64,000 nt of DNA from Bartonella australis AUST/NH1 (GTDB lineage Bacteria; Pseudomonadota; Alphaproteobacteria; Rhizobiales; Rhizobiaceae): contig NC_020300.1 of the NCBI RefSeq assembly GCF_000341355.1, positions 744,001-808,000 on the forward strand, given 5' to 3'. Position numbers and translations under genes: made by a program. Below, piece by piece: positions 38,839 to 49,330 of the stretch. The notes beneath the pieces were generated by a model, which saw only the letters and a program-made list of their open reading frames with translations, was not told where the DNA came from and did no database searches. Each line of letters opens with the position of its first letter. Within the stretch, counting starts at the first letter, position 1.

Positions 38839-40467
38839 ATGAGCGCTGTGTTTACGCAGAGAGCAGACCAGAAAAATGCATTTCTTGACGATACACTTAT
38901 GTTTCGTATCGCATCTACGTTTCCTGCATCTTTGTTAGAAAGTTTTGAAAAAATAGGAAATTTTGTATCGAGTTACGAAGCAAAAGATTTTTCTCGTTTA
39001 GCGAATCGCTACCGTCCAGTATTACGCTACGATAAAAAATGGGGTCAGTTAGCAGGGCAATTAGAGATACATCCCGCTTATCACGCTCTTCAACGGTACT
39101 CAAGAGAGGCGGGTTTGGTTACTTCGTTATGGGAAGATATAACTTCAGAAACTGGAGTACGTTATCAAGCACGGGCCATCCGTTTAGCTTTATTAGCTGG
39201 CTTAGAAACGGGACATTTAAATGAAATTACTGTAACAAGCGCGGTTATTGCGGCATTAATTGGTGATATTGAATTATTTCAAAAATGGCAAAATATACTT
39301 TTATCACGCCGGTACGATTTATCGCCAAAACCTATTCTTGATAAAATGGGGGCTTCACTCACTTGTGCTTTCGATGATGTTGAAACAAGTGAAAGGCGCT
39401 TTTCCAATTTTTCAGCCGCTCAAAAAGTTTCTTTTGATGAAAAAATGGAGCGCGATCTGTATTGTTTATATGTCACAAAAACCAATGTTATTAATCCTAT
39501 GGCAGATGGATATCTCGTTAGTGCCGAATTAGATGGTTGTTTAAGCTGTTTTTTAGTTCCGCGTATACAAGAAAATGGCGCATTAAATGGCACTATATCG
39601 ATTTGCCATTTAGTAGAGCGTTCCGGAGAATGTTCAGTTTCAGAGGGATGTGTTAATTTTCGAGGGAGTCATGGTTGGCTTTTGGGTAACGTCGGGGAAG
39701 GAGATAAAGTAATCAAGGATATCGAGACCATGATGCGTTTCGATCAGTCCGTAGTATCAGTCGGTATTTTGCGAGCAGCGCTTCAATTTGGCGTTGATTT
39801 TTTTCGGCAGAGAATGCCAAAACAGCCTTTTCCTGCATTGGCAGAACGTATTTTTGCCGATATTGCACTCGACGTCGCTGCTTCACAAGCATTGGTTATG
39901 CGTTTAGCACGAGCTTTTGATAATGCTGCAAATAATTGCGCTGAAGCAGCTTTTGCGCGTATCATGACGCCCATCATTGTTTATCATGTAAGTCAGTTGA
40001 TTGTCCCTATTATTGGCGAAATTATTGCACAACTTGGCTTAGAAAGCTTCATAGAGGGCAATCCATTATCGCAAATGTTACGTGATGGGCCTGCGCGGAT
40101 AGTTAGAAATAGTAGTGCTAATCAATTAGCGAAGGATGCAGTTCTGATAGCCGATAAAGCACCTGGGTTATTTCAGCAATTATTAGAAGAAATCGCAACT
40201 GATATTGGACCAGCCGGTCCACGAGCAATTGAAATTATCAATTCTGCTGCACGTATGGCGTTAACAAATGAGGGAGCAGGTAGGTTTTTTGTTGAGCAAG
40301 TAGCGTACGCAACTGCGGCTGCATCGTTACGTTATACGGGGATGGAGGATGTTTCAAATGCCTATATGGAAAGTCGCCTTGGAGGGCAATGGAGATCATC
40401 TTATGGTATGCTGATTGCGCGGTATAATGCAGGACGGTTATTGGATATTCTTTATCCATCTGTATGA
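38839..40467 (+). CDS. AidB-like acyl-CoA dehydrogenase family protein
   Basis: Flavoprotein of the acyl-CoA dehydrogenase superfamily, closest in layout to AidB of the alkylation response: an N-terminal [25 protein letters not shown] block, a central beta-domain and a helical C-terminal domain. The usual AidB RYREMPLNSIWEGSGN-like segment is degraded to [18 protein letters not shown], so flavin or substrate binding may be altered. ATG at 38839 is chosen with AGGGA upstream. About 542 residues. Overlaps ruvX tail to tail by 16 bases. Confidence 0.78.
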   Translation: MSAVFTQRADQKNAFLDDTLMFRIASTFPASLLESFEKIGNFVSSYEAKDFSRLANRYRPVLRYDKKWGQLAGQLEIHPAYHALQRYSREAGLVTSLWEDITSETGVRYQARAIRLALLAGLETGHLNEITVTSAVIAALIGDIELFQKWQNILLSRRYDLSPKPILDKMGASLTCAFDDVETSERRFSNFSAAQKVSFDEKMERDLYCLYVTKTNVINPMADGYLVSAELDGCLSCFLVPRIQENGALNGTISICHLVERSGECSVSEGCVNFRGSHGWLLGNVGEGDKVIKDIETMMRFDQSVVSVGILRAALQFGVDFFRQRMPKQPFPALAERIFADIALDVAASQALVMRLARAFDNAANNCAEAAFARIMTPIIVYHVSQLIVPIIGEIIAQLGLESFIEGNPLSQMLRDGPARIVRNSSANQLAKDAVLIADKAPGLFQQLLEEIATDIGPAGPRAIEIINSAARMALTNEGAGRFFVEQVAYATAAASLRYTGMEDVSNAYMESRLGGQWRSSYGMLIARYNAGRLLDILYPSV

Positions 40468-40931
40468 TTCAGAATCTGAATTCTATCAAGAGCACCTTGC
40501 AGTATAAAAGCAGCAGCGGCTGAATCGATGCGGTTTGGCCTTTTAGAGCGTGATACATCCATTTCTAAAAGGCAGCGTTGCGCGGCGATTGTCGATAATC
40601 GTTCATCCCAAAAAACGAAGGGAATTCTTGTATATATTGTCATATTTTTGACAAAAGTTTTAGTAGCCTGGACGCGTGGGCCGTTACTTCCATCCATATT
40701 GATGGGTAGACCGATGACGGCGGCGCCTACATTTTCGTTATTAAAAATCTTTACAAGTGCGTGAGCATCGAGTGTAAACTTTTTCCGTTGAATAACAGGG
40801 CGCGGATTCGAAAACATCAAACTGATATCGGAAATAGCAATGCCAATAGTTTTCGTGCCTAAATCTAAACCTGCCACTGTTTGCCCAGATAAAAGATGCG
40901 CGGTAACCTCGTTTATGCTAATAATTGTCAT
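40452..40931 (-). CDS. ruvX: Putative pre-16S rRNA nuclease / Holliday junction resolvase-like YqgF
   Basis: RNase H-fold protein. [17 protein letters not shown] gives the first acidic residue, [15 protein letters not shown] the second strand and [15 protein letters not shown] the glutamate; a final [10 protein letters not shown] block supplies the last aspartate. 159 residues. Divergent from gatC. Confidence 0.94.
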   Translation of the reverse strand: MTIISINEVTAHLLSGQTVAGLDLGTKTIGIAISDISLMFSNPRPVIQRKKFTLDAHALVKIFNNENVGAAVIGLPINMDGSNGPRVQATKTFVKNMTIYTRIPFVFWDERLSTIAAQRCLLEMDVSRSKRPNRIDSAAAAFILQGALDRIQILNHTDG

Positions 40932-41088
40932 GGAGTTTATAACTGGGTGCGTTAATAGTATAGGTTAATATTTTCAGCGAGTTTTTAGTGTGCGCATCAA
41001 TGTTCTTGCGCTTATGGACGCGGGACTGTATAGCCTAAAGAGTACATAGATTAACATCGGGATAAAATTCAAGCAGAAAGGCAACAAT

Positions 41089-41376
41089 ATGTCTGTTGAC
41101 GATAAGACAGTCAAGCGGGTAGCGCGTTTGGCGCGTATTGCTGTCCATGATGATGAGGCAGAGCGTATAACAAAAGAGCTCAATACCATTTTAGGTTTTA
41201 TAGAACAATTGGACGAGGTCGACGTCAGTGGGATTGAGCCATCGATATCGGTTGTGGAAGCGACTTTACGAATGCGCAAAGACGTCGTCACGGACGGTAA
41301 TAAAGTGGCGGATATTATGGCAAATGCGCCTGCAACAGAAGAAAATTTCTTTCTTGTCCCAAAAATCGTCGAGTAA
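41089..41376 (+). CDS. gatC: Asp/Glu-tRNA amidotransferase subunit C
   Basis: 95-residue bridging subunit of GatCAB, which converts Glu-tRNA-Gln (and Asp-tRNA-Asn) to the amidated forms. Signature [19 protein letters not shown] and [16 protein letters not shown] are clear. Immediately upstream of gatA (30 bases). gatB is not in the window. Confidence 0.96.
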   Translation: MSVDDKTVKRVARLARIAVHDDEAERITKELNTILGFIEQLDEVDVSGIEPSISVVEATLRMRKDVVTDGNKVADIMANAPATEENFFLVPKIVE

Positions 41377-41406
41377 TTTTTTATACTCTATAATTTGAGA
41401 ATTAAT

Positions 41407-42891
41407 ATGACAGATTTAACAACCTTAACAATTGCGCAAGCCCGTGACGCTTTAACAAAGGGAGATTTTAAGGCAGTTGAGTTAACTGAAGCTTACTTAA
41501 AAGCAATTGAATTAGCTAATCCAATTTTAAATGCTTATGTAGCAATAGTCGCGGAACAGGCGCTAAAAATGGCCGCTAAATCAGATGATCGCTTTGCTAA
41601 AGGGCAGGCTGGTATTTTGGAGGGAATACCTCTTGGAATTAAAGATCTCTTTGCAACACGGGGTATTCACACACAGGCTTGTTCATATATCCTCGATGGT
41701 TTTAAACCGGAATACGAATCAACTGTAACCGCTAATTTATGGAAAGATGGAGCGGTTATGCTAGGTAAGCTTAATATGGACGAGTTTGCCATGGGATCGT
41801 CTAACGAAACGTCGTATTATGGGCCAGTGATTAATCCATGGCGGAAAAAAGGGGCAGATGAGGATCTTGTACCAGGCGGATCGTCAGGTGGTTCGGCGGC
41901 CGCCGTTGCGGCACGGCTTTGTGCAGGCGCAATGGCAACCGATACCGGAGGATCGATACGCCAACCCGCGGCTTTCACTGGTACTGTGGGCATAAAGCCA
42001 ACTTATGGACGATGTTCGCGTTGGGGAGTGATCGCATATGCTTCGTCATTTGACCAAGCAGGGCCTATCGGGCGGGATGTTCGTGATTGTGCTATCATGC
42101 TTAAATCAATGGCTTCTTTTGACGATAAAGATTCAACTTCGGTTAATTTACCGGTACCCGATTATGAAAGTTATATTGGCCAATCAATCAAAGGAATGAA
42201 AATTGGTATTCCACAAGAATATTATATGGAGAGGATGCCTCCCGAGATTATTGAGCTTTGGCAGAAAGGGATTCTTTGGTTGAAAGAAGCGGGGGCTGAG
42301 ATTATCGACGTCTCGTTACCTCACACAAAATACGCCTTACCTGCTTATTATATTGTAGCTCCGGCAGAAGCATCTTCTAATTTAGCTCGCTATGATGGCG
42401 TCCGTTTTGGGCTTCGTGTTCCGGGAAAAGACATCACCGCAATGTATGAAAATACCCGATCAGTTGGTTTTGGTTACGAAGTTAAACGGCGTATTTTGAT
42501 TGGGACCTACGTCCTCTCAGCGGATTGTTACGATTCGTGCTATCTTAAAGCTCAAAAAGTACGAACATTAATTAAACGTGATTTTGATCAATGTTTTTCT
42601 TCTGGTATTGATGCCATTTTAACACCCACAACCCCGACACCGGCTTTCGGAATTGCAGATAAAAGGATAAAAGACGACACTGTGGCAATGTATCTTAATG
42701 ATATTTGTACTGTGCCAGTTAACATGGCGGGCTTACCAGGGGTATCTGTCCCCGCGGGTTTATCGTCAAATGGTTTGCCGTTGGGATTGCAATTGATCGG
42801 TAAGCCTTTTGCTGAAGAAATAATTTTCCAGATAGCGTATATTATAGAACAGGCAGCAGGGATGCTGAAGGCCGAAAAATGGTGGCCTTAA
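41407..42891 (+). CDS. gatA: Asp/Glu-tRNA amidotransferase subunit A
   Basis: Amidase-signature glutaminase subunit of GatCAB. The Ser-cisSer-Lys triad lies in [12 protein letters not shown] (Lys), [15 protein letters not shown] (cis-Ser) and [13 protein letters not shown] (nucleophilic Ser). 494 residues from ATG 41407; TTG at 41395 is a poorer upstream start. Confidence 0.97.
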   Translation: MTDLTTLTIAQARDALTKGDFKAVELTEAYLKAIELANPILNAYVAIVAEQALKMAAKSDDRFAKGQAGILEGIPLGIKDLFATRGIHTQACSYILDGFKPEYESTVTANLWKDGAVMLGKLNMDEFAMGSSNETSYYGPVINPWRKKGADEDLVPGGSSGGSAAAVAARLCAGAMATDTGGSIRQPAAFTGTVGIKPTYGRCSRWGVIAYASSFDQAGPIGRDVRDCAIMLKSMASFDDKDSTSVNLPVPDYESYIGQSIKGMKIGIPQEYYMERMPPEIIELWQKGILWLKEAGAEIIDVSLPHTKYALPAYYIVAPAEASSNLARYDGVRFGLRVPGKDITAMYENTRSVGFGYEVKRRILIGTYVLSADCYDSCYLKAQKVRTLIKRDFDQCFSSGIDAILTPTTPTPAFGIADKRIKDDTVAMYLNDICTVPVNMAGLPGVSVPAGLSSNGLPLGLQLIGKPFAEEIIFQIAYIIEQAAGMLKAEKWWP

Positions 42892-42985
42892 AGAATAAAT
42901 TTAAAAGGGGAGGTAGGCATTTTTTAAAGCGCAAAAAGTTAACGTTGCTTAATGAAACATATAGCTCGGTTATTGTACCGTATTT

Positions 42986-43696
42986 TCAGCCGCCGAGGTA
43001 GGCTTTTTTGACTCGTGGATCAGAAAGCACGGCTTTACCTTCACCGTGGAAGAGAATTTTTCCTACTTCCAGAATATAAGCGTAGTCGGCAACGGAAAGT
43101 GCTGCGAACGCGTTTTGTTCAATGAGAAGAACAGTTTTTCCCATGTCATTAATTTTCTGAATAATTGAAAAAATTTCTCGTACAAGCAGTGGTGCCAAAC
43201 CGAGAGATGGCTCATCCAATATCACTACATCAGGATTGCTCATGAGTGAACGCCCTACAGCTAGCATTTGCTGCTCGCCACCTGACATCGTACCACTTAA
43301 TTGCTTGCATCTTTCACGTAAACGCGGGAATAGATCAAATATCCATTTAATATCACGAGCAACGCCAGCTTTATCACTACGAGTATACGCTCCTAGCTGC
43401 AGATTTTCTAAGACGGTAAGATGTGGTATAATACGCCGCCCCTCGGGGCTAAGCGCGATGCCCAGTCTCAAAATTTCCTCTGGCTGTTTGTGAATAATAG
43501 ATTCACCTTTATATATAATTTCTCCATGAATCGACTTATTAAGCCCTACAATAGAACGCACAGTACTGCTTTTTCCCGCTCCATTAGCGCCAATTAAAGT
43601 CACTATACTTCCTTTTTGTATAGACATAGAAAGGTCTTGAACAGCTTTAATAGCGCCATAATGAACATGGAGATTTTTAATTTCAAGAATATTCAT
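42986..43696 (-). CDS. livF: Branched-chain amino-acid ABC transporter ATPase LivF
   Basis: Second ATPase of a Liv/HAAT importer. Walker A GANGAGKSST, signature MSGGEQQML, Walker B DVVILDEPSLGLAP, switch His replaced by the LivF-typical IEQNA. ATG at 43696 follows GGTGGAG and overlaps livG by 14 bases. Last gene of the five-gene operon livJ-livH-livM-livG-livF. Confidence 0.95.
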   Translation of the reverse strand: MNILEIKNLHVHYGAIKAVQDLSMSIQKGSIVTLIGANGAGKSSTVRSIVGLNKSIHGEIIYKGESIIHKQPEEILRLGIALSPEGRRIIPHLTVLENLQLGAYTRSDKAGVARDIKWIFDLFPRLRERCKQLSGTMSGGEQQMLAVGRSLMSNPDVVILDEPSLGLAPLLVREIFSIIQKINDMGKTVLLIEQNAFAALSVADYAYILEVGKILFHGEGKAVLSDPRVKKAYLGG

Positions 43697-44465
43697 GTAT
43701 ATCTCCACCAAGATAAGCTTCAACGACTTTGGGATTATCGCGGATTTTGTCGGGCGTGCCGTTAGCGATGCAACTGCCGTGTTCTAGCACCCAAATATAC
43801 TGACAAAGTCCCATAACAACTTTCATATCATGCTCAATCAACAAAATCGTGAGATCGAATTCTTTTCTTACTTTTTCTATAAATTCTCTGAGTTCTTCGC
43901 TTTCTTTTGGGTTCATACCGGCTGCAGGTTCATCAAGGAGAAGCAATTTTGGTTTTGTTGCTAAGGCACGAGCTATTTCTAGACGTCGTTGCGCGCCGTA
44001 AGATAAAGTAGTTGCTCGCTGATCAGCGAGATGATCGAGCTGAAGCTGTTTAAGAAGCTTCATCGAGCTTTTGTAAATTTTATTTTTTTCTTTAATTGCA
44101 TTTGGCAAAAATAGAGCTGAAGCGAACCATGGTTGTTTCTGCCAGATATGAGCGCCCACCATGACATTTTGCAATACTGTTAACCCTGAAAAAAGGCGAA
44201 TATTTTGAAATGTTCGCGCAATACGGCTTTTACAAATAGCATAAGGTGGAAGCCCGCAAATTTTCTGCTCGTTTAGCAAAATTTTTCCATCAGTTGGAGC
44301 ATAAAAACCAGAAACCATATTAAAAACAGTGGTTTTTCCTGCACCATTTGGGCCAATTAACCCGGTAATTGTCCCACGCTTTATAGCTATATTAACATTA
44401 TTTACGGCAATCAATCCGCCAAAACGCATCGTAACGTTATTGAGTGAAAGGATAGTATTATTCAT
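43683..44465 (-). CDS. livG: Branched-chain amino-acid ABC transporter ATPase LivG
   Basis: Walker A GPNGAGKTTVFN, signature LSYGAQRRLEIARAL, Walker B KLLLLDEPAAGMNP and switch IEHDMKVV are intact. 260 residues. Overlaps livM by 8 bases and livF by 14, indicating coupled translation. Confidence 0.96.
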   Translation of the reverse strand: MNNTILSLNNVTMRFGGLIAVNNVNIAIKRGTITGLIGPNGAGKTTVFNMVSGFYAPTDGKILLNEQKICGLPPYAICKSRIARTFQNIRLFSGLTVLQNVMVGAHIWQKQPWFASALFLPNAIKEKNKIYKSSMKLLKQLQLDHLADQRATTLSYGAQRRLEIARALATKPKLLLLDEPAAGMNPKESEELREFIEKVRKEFDLTILLIEHDMKVVMGLCQYIWVLEHGSCIANGTPDKIRDNPKVVEAYLGGDIHEYS

Positions 44466-45519
44466 GATTTTTCTTACTATTAGAGGGCTTTTTTCGTGTT
44501 AAAAAGCAATAAATTCCGTTCCACGAGAATTCATGTTGGCCCAATAATCCTTTTCTCCAAAATAAGATAATTGCCAACAGTAAAAGTGAAAAAACGACCA
44601 TTCGTAAACCAGGTATCCCAGGAATGTTTATAAATCCAAAATTTAATGGATTTTCTATAATACGAAGCCATTCAAGCATTACTGTAATAACGACGCTGCC
44701 AACGACACTGCCTGTAATAGAACCGAGACCGCCAGCGACGACAATCATCAAAATATTAAAGGTGAGGAGAAAGTTGAACATTTTTGGGTCGATAGTCGAA
44801 ATAAGAGAAGCCATTAATGCGCCCCCAATACCCGCAAAAAACGCACCGACAGTGAAGGAAAAACTGCGATAAAAAAAAGCATTAATCCCCATTGTTTTCG
44901 CGGCAATTTCGTCATCACGGATAGCACGTAATACATTGCCAGTGTTGCTGCGCAATAAAAGAGCAACAAAGATAATCGTAAATGCCAACCAACCATAATT
45001 CCACCACAATGTAGCTTTTTGAGGTATCCCTTTGATTCCTAAGGCACCGTTTGTTAAGGATGTGGTATTGGTAATGACAACGCGAATAATTTCCGAAAAA
45101 CCTAAAGTTGCAATTCCAAGATAATCGCCTCCAAGGCGCAATACAGGTAAGGTAATTAATAGACCTATAACTGCAGCACACAGGCCGCCTATAAGAACGG
45201 CAGGAAAAAATGGTAACTGTAAATTTTGCAGCGGTTCGGCTATCGGTTCGAGAATCCACATCATTTCTTTTTGTTCTGGAGAGAGGAGCAAAATTGCGCA
45301 TACATAAGCACCAATTGCCATAAAACCAGCATGCCCAAGAGAAAACATACCTGTAAATCCGTAAATTAAATTAAGCGAGATCGCTAATATAGCATTGATG
45401 GCGATAAGATTAATAACACGGAGTGTATAGTCATTAAAATGACTCTCAGCATAAAATAAGAAACCGATAAAAACTGTAATAGCAATGACTGATAAAAATA
45501 TTTTAGCTGATCTCGCCAT
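44458..45519 (-). CDS. livM: Branched-chain amino-acid ABC transporter permease LivM
   Basis: Inner-membrane permease with about eight to ten membrane segments and the LivM-family stretches YGFTGMFSLGHAGFMAIGAY and RLGGDYLGIATLGFSEI. The coupling loop AIRDDEIAAKTMGIN is present. 353 residues. Start overlaps the livH stop (TAATG). Confidence 0.95.
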   Translation of the reverse strand: MARSAKIFLSVIAITVFIGFLFYAESHFNDYTLRVINLIAINAILAISLNLIYGFTGMFSLGHAGFMAIGAYVCAILLLSPEQKEMMWILEPIAEPLQNLQLPFFPAVLIGGLCAAVIGLLITLPVLRLGGDYLGIATLGFSEIIRVVITNTTSLTNGALGIKGIPQKATLWWNYGWLAFTIIFVALLLRSNTGNVLRAIRDDEIAAKTMGINAFFYRSFSFTVGAFFAGIGGALMASLISTIDPKMFNFLLTFNILMIVVAGGLGSITGSVVGSVVITVMLEWLRIIENPLNFGFINIPGIPGLRMVVFSLLLLAIILFWRKGLLGQHEFSWNGIYCFLTRKKPSNSKKNHE

Positions 45520-46589
45520 TAAATTTTCTCCTGACTTTTTTTGCCCATTAAGCCAGTAGGCATCATCAATAAGATAAGAATTAATAAGATGAATGCAAAA
45601 GCATCTCGATATCCGGATAAAGCCGGAAAGAAGGCTGTAACCATAATTTCAATAAATCCCAGCAATAATCCCCCAAGCATTGCTCCTGGAATTGAGCCGA
45701 TACCTCCGATAACGGCGGCTATAAAAGCTTTTAATCCAGGAAGAACGCCCATATAAGGCTGAATTTGCGGGTAGCGCAAAGCCCACATAATTCCTGCAAC
45801 AGCAGCTAGCCCAGAACCTACGGCAAACGCGAATGCAATGACTTTATCAACAGAAACACCCATTAAACGAGTAGTTTCAATATCATGTGAAATCGCACGC
45901 ATAGCAAGGCCAGGTCTCGTTTTGTTGATGATCCATAGCAAAAAAATAACAAGAATGAACGAAATAATAGGGACGATGAGAGACATAGGAACAATTCGAA
46001 TGATTTTCTCTGATCCCAAATGCAATTGAATTGGTGCAACAAGAAAATCTGGCTGCTTTACACCTTTTGGAACACCACCAAAGATCATGGTTGCAAGATT
46101 TTCGATGAGAAAAGAAATCCCAATCGCACCGATAAGCCCCGAAATACGCGGAGCATTACGCAAGGGCTTGTAAGCAAACCAATCAATAGCAATGCCTACT
46201 GCACTCGTAATAAAAATTGCAAAACAAATGGATAAAATCCAAATTGGTGTAAAATTTTGTGGTGCAATTTTTGAATAGTAGACAAGTCCCAAGATAAAAA
46301 TAAGAAAAATAGCAATCCAATAATTTTTAGGCCTTTTTTTAAATCCTATAAATGCTGAATAATACATTAGAACTGCGCACAATAGCAGCAAAATAGCGAC
46401 CCAGGTAGGCATAAAACTAACTGTAGAAAAGAAAACAAAATATGCCCCCAGCATAAAGATATCACCATGAGCAAAATTAATTAATCTCAAGATGCCATAG
46501 ACAATGGTGTAACCAATTGCGATAAGCCCATAAAGAGATCCTAATGCTAGCGCATTAAAAAAATACTGGATGAACATTTCAGTGCTCAT
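45519..46589 (-). CDS. livH: Branched-chain amino-acid ABC transporter permease LivH
   Basis: Membrane permease pairing with LivM. YGLIAIGYTIVYGILRLINF and INFAHGDIFMLGAY mark the family, as do AISHDIETTRLMGV (coupling helix) and IGGIGSIPGAMLGGLLLG. The middle (about residues 55-95) carries an extra hydrophobic insertion compared with E. coli LivH. ATG at 46589 follows GGAGGAACAAGAG. Confidence 0.94.
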   Translation of the reverse strand: MSTEMFIQYFFNALALGSLYGLIAIGYTIVYGILRLINFAHGDIFMLGAYFVFFSTVSFMPTWVAILLLLCAVLMYYSAFIGFKKRPKNYWIAIFLIFILGLVYYSKIAPQNFTPIWILSICFAIFITSAVGIAIDWFAYKPLRNAPRISGLIGAIGISFLIENLATMIFGGVPKGVKQPDFLVAPIQLHLGSEKIIRIVPMSLIVPIISFILVIFLLWIINKTRPGLAMRAISHDIETTRLMGVSVDKVIAFAFAVGSGLAAVAGIMWALRYPQIQPYMGVLPGLKAFIAAVIGGIGSIPGAMLGGLLLGFIEIMVTAFFPALSGYRDAFAFILLILILLMMPTGLMGKKSQEKI

Positions 46590-46717
46590 CTCTTGTTCCT
46601 CCGTATTTGTTAATTCATATAGGATAAAATGCAAGACACCTGAGAGGCTTAGTTGAAAGAATAATCCTCAACCACATCCTATATTTTGACTCGAGAATTG
46701 CTGCTTCAGGGTATTTT

Positions 46718-47845
46718 TTAGATGGCTGGTTCGATTTCATTCAGATAGACGCGTTTTCCATCCTTTATTTCAATTATACCAATAGGCATTTGGGGATTAT
46801 GATTTTCATCCATAGACATATTACCAAAAGGGGTCTGAAAATCTTTTAATTTTCCAAGTTCCGTTGTAATTGCTTCCCGATCTGCGCTGCCGGCGTTTTT
46901 AATGGCTGTCACGAACATTAAGTAACTAGTATATCCTAAAACAGAATTGATATTCGCCCCTTTACCGGGGTAAGTTTCCTTCCATTCATTCGTAAATTTT
47001 TGCGCAGCTTCTGACATATTGGGCATATTTTCATCATAAGGAAGTGTTGTATGTAAAAAGCCCTCTGCGGCTTTCCCTGCAATTGCGATAGTTTCTGGAT
47101 TATCCATGGCATCGCCACCCATAATATGAAATTTTGCGCCCAGCTCGCGTGCCTGCTTCATGATAATTGCGCCTTCAGAAAAATAGGATGGCATAAACAA
47201 AACATCCGGCTCCTGTGCTATAATTTGTATGAGAGCTGCTGAAAAATCCTGATCCCCAGAATTGTAATTTAAATTTGAAATAATTTCGCCCCCTAATTTT
47301 TTAAATGATGCACTAAAATAGCTTGCGAGGCCGATTGCATAATCACTCGATATATCTTTTAATATAGCTGCTTTTTTTGCATGTAAGGTTTGGAAAGCGT
47401 AAGTCGCGGCACCCATACCTTGATAAGAATCAGTAAAGCATGCGCGGAAATAGTATTTTTTGCCCTGTGTGACCAGTGGATTTGTCGCTGAAGTTGCTAC
47501 AGCGGGGGTTTTGGCCTTTTCAGATACTTCACCGCCAGCTAATGCTAACGAAGAACCGTAGCTTCCGATGATACCGCTAACTTTATCACTCGCGGTCAAG
47601 CGCATTACGGCATTGGCCGCTTCTACTTTATCAGATTTATTATCGATAATAATAAGCTCAACCTTACGCCCTAATACTTCCGGCATTTTTTTGTGAGCTA
47701 ACTGTACGCCTTCAAGCTCAAGTTGGCCTCCAAACGCATTTTGACCTGTTAATGGAAGGTACACGCCAATTTTGATGGGATCGCTGGCATAAGCGCTTGT
47801 TATAAATGCCATCACTGTAGCAGCTGTGGTAAAAAATTTCCTCAT
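46718..47845 (-). CDS. livJ: Periplasmic branched-chain amino-acid binding protein
   Basis: 375-residue type I periplasmic binding protein with a cleavable signal (RKFFTTAATVMAFITSAYA) then DPIKIGVYLPLTGQNAFGGQ. The ligand-site region GSYGSSLALAG and SATNPLVTQG fit the LIVBP/HAAT family. First gene of the liv operon. The actual substrate (branched-chain amino acids, amides or others) cannot be told from the sequence. Confidence 0.92.
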   Translation of the reverse strand: MRKFFTTAATVMAFITSAYASDPIKIGVYLPLTGQNAFGGQLELEGVQLAHKKMPEVLGRKVELIIIDNKSDKVEAANAVMRLTASDKVSGIIGSYGSSLALAGGEVSEKAKTPAVATSATNPLVTQGKKYYFRACFTDSYQGMGAATYAFQTLHAKKAAILKDISSDYAIGLASYFSASFKKLGGEIISNLNYNSGDQDFSAALIQIIAQEPDVLFMPSYFSEGAIIMKQARELGAKFHIMGGDAMDNPETIAIAGKAAEGFLHTTLPYDENMPNMSEAAQKFTNEWKETYPGKGANINSVLGYTSYLMFVTAIKNAGSADREAITTELGKLKDFQTPFGNMSMDENHNPQMPIGIIEIKDGKRVYLNEIEPAI

Positions 47846-48175
47846 TATTGTGCATTCTCCTGAATTTTCCGCGGCTGCGATTTTTATAGCTTATCCCGAT
47901 TCCTACGCACTCTACCTTGAACTTTATTGTCATGCAAGTTACACGCCCCAAAATTAGCCACTGTATATTAAGGTTTTTTGCTATTTTTAGCCACGTAAAA
48001 AATTAGATCAGGCGCTTTGTCTCAATATTTACAATTCATGGACCGGCGCTGCAAATTTTGTGCGACAATGTGGGGAAATCTTATCTTTGGGCTTGCTTGT
48101 CAATGCAAGAGCAATGTTTACTTAAATATATAGAATCAATTTACGAAACTTAGACCTACAGGATCATGTTTAATT
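47846..48175. other. Divergent spacer livJ / cold-shock gene
   Basis: No gene seen. It should carry promoters in both directions. No clear operator repeat was found by eye. Confidence 0.4.
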
Positions 48176-48751
48176 ATGATAAGTAAGGATGCATTAAGAG
48201 ATTGTGCTCTGTCTGAGGACAATTTTGGTGTTTGTAGCGAAGTTATTGAAATTAGCGGTGTCATTAAATGGTTTGATGGCAGCAAAGGGTACGGTTTTAT
48301 CGCGCCTGATTTACTGGAACTCCCTGATGTATTACTGCATGTTACCGTAATGCGACGGGACGGTTTTCAAGCGGCTTTGGAAGGCGCCAGGATTGTTTGT
48401 GTTGTACAAAAAACTGAGCGAGGATTGAAATGTGTTCAAGTTAAGTCTATTGACTGCTCATCAGCTCTTCATCCGTCAGAAACTCCAGTGCGTACGCACG
48501 TTGTCGTTACTCCTGAAAGTAGTTTAGAGCGCGCAATTGTTAAGTGGTTTAATCGTGATAAAGGCTTTGGTTTTTTGAGCCGGGGACAAGGAACAGAGGA
48601 TATTTTTGTTCATATGGAAACATTGCGTCGCTTTGGCTTGGCAGAACTTCGTCCAGGACAAGTTGTTATCGTACGTTTTGGTAATGGAAAAAAAGGTTTG
48701 ATGGCTGCTGAGATTTATCCTGATATAGCTCTTCCATTTGCTACGCACTAG
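48176..48751 (+). CDS. Double cold-shock-domain protein
   Basis: 191-residue nucleic-acid-binding protein with two cold-shock domains: the first at about 25-95 ([18 protein letters not shown], with DVLLHVTVM) and the second at about 118-185 ([18 protein letters not shown], with DIFVHMETL). RNP1-type aromatic motifs are intact in both. Such tandem CspA-like proteins are common in Rhizobiales and act as RNA chaperones or regulators. Confidence 0.92.
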   Translation: MISKDALRDCALSEDNFGVCSEVIEISGVIKWFDGSKGYGFIAPDLLELPDVLLHVTVMRRDGFQAALEGARIVCVVQKTERGLKCVQVKSIDCSSALHPSETPVRTHVVVTPESSLERAIVKWFNRDKGFGFLSRGQGTEDIFVHMETLRRFGLAELRPGQVVIVRFGNGKKGLMAAEIYPDIALPFATH

Positions 48752-48791
48752 ATTCTAATCATAGAGTGCTTGTTTTATTTATTCTTAATTT

Positions 48792-48815
48792 TTTTCGTTT
48801 TTGGCTCACGAAAAT
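48792..48815 (+). repeat. Short dispersed hairpin repeat (copy 1)
   Basis: TTTTCGTTTTTGGCTCACGA plus AAAT: a TTTTCGT/ACGAAAA stem with a loop of about nine bases, 40 bases downstream of the cold-shock gene. A second copy with one base different lies at 50148-50171. Likely a terminator-like element. Confidence 0.5.
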
Positions 48816-48820
48816 GGTTT

Positions 48821-49318
48821 TTGATTTTTTTTAAAAGGCAACTTATTCATTTTTTGCTGTTTTTTTGCGTGAGTATAAATATGAGCACAGCAAAAGAATT
48901 TATGAAAATTCCCGTTGACCCAATCCCTTTGAAGATAATAACGGAGAAAGGAACGATTTTTTATAAAGTGGAGCTTGCTTTTTCAAAGGCTCAATCAAAA
49001 GCTGGCTTGATGTATCGTACTGATTTTCCTCATGATCACGCAATGCTATTCAGGAATGTAATAAGTGATAAACCAGAAAATGAACGGGAAATGCTTATGT
49101 GGATGGCAGATACACCTTTACCTTTGGATATGATGTTTGTAGATTCTAGGGGAATAATTGTTTCAATTGTTGAAAATGCTCGTCCATTTTCTGAAGATAT
49201 CATTTCGTCAAAAGTACCTGCAGCCTTTGCTATCGAAATTAATGCTGGTGAAGTTGCTGATAAACGAATACAAAAAGGGCAACGTATCATCCATCCTGCT
49301 ATTTACGAGAAATATTAA
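48821..49318 (+). CDS. DUF192 exported protein
   Basis: DUF192 family, small secreted or periplasmic protein of unknown function. Conserved KAGLMYRTDFP, MWMADTPLPLDMMFVDSRG and VPAAFAIEINAG are present. The start is uncertain: TTG at 48821 gives a short signal peptide (KRQLIHFLLFFCVSI). An ATG at 48814 would give a better N terminus but is separated from it by a T8 tract one base short of being in frame. No good ribosome-binding site is seen for either. It is followed after 12 bases by a hydrolase. Confidence 0.82.
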   Translation: MIFFKRQLIHFLLFFCVSINMSTAKEFMKIPVDPIPLKIITEKGTIFYKVELAFSKAQSKAGLMYRTDFPHDHAMLFRNVISDKPENEREMLMWMADTPLPLDMMFVDSRGIIVSIVENARPFSEDIISSKVPAAFAIEINAGEVADKRIQKGQRIIHPAIYEKY

Positions 49319-49330
49319 GGGTAATAAAAA

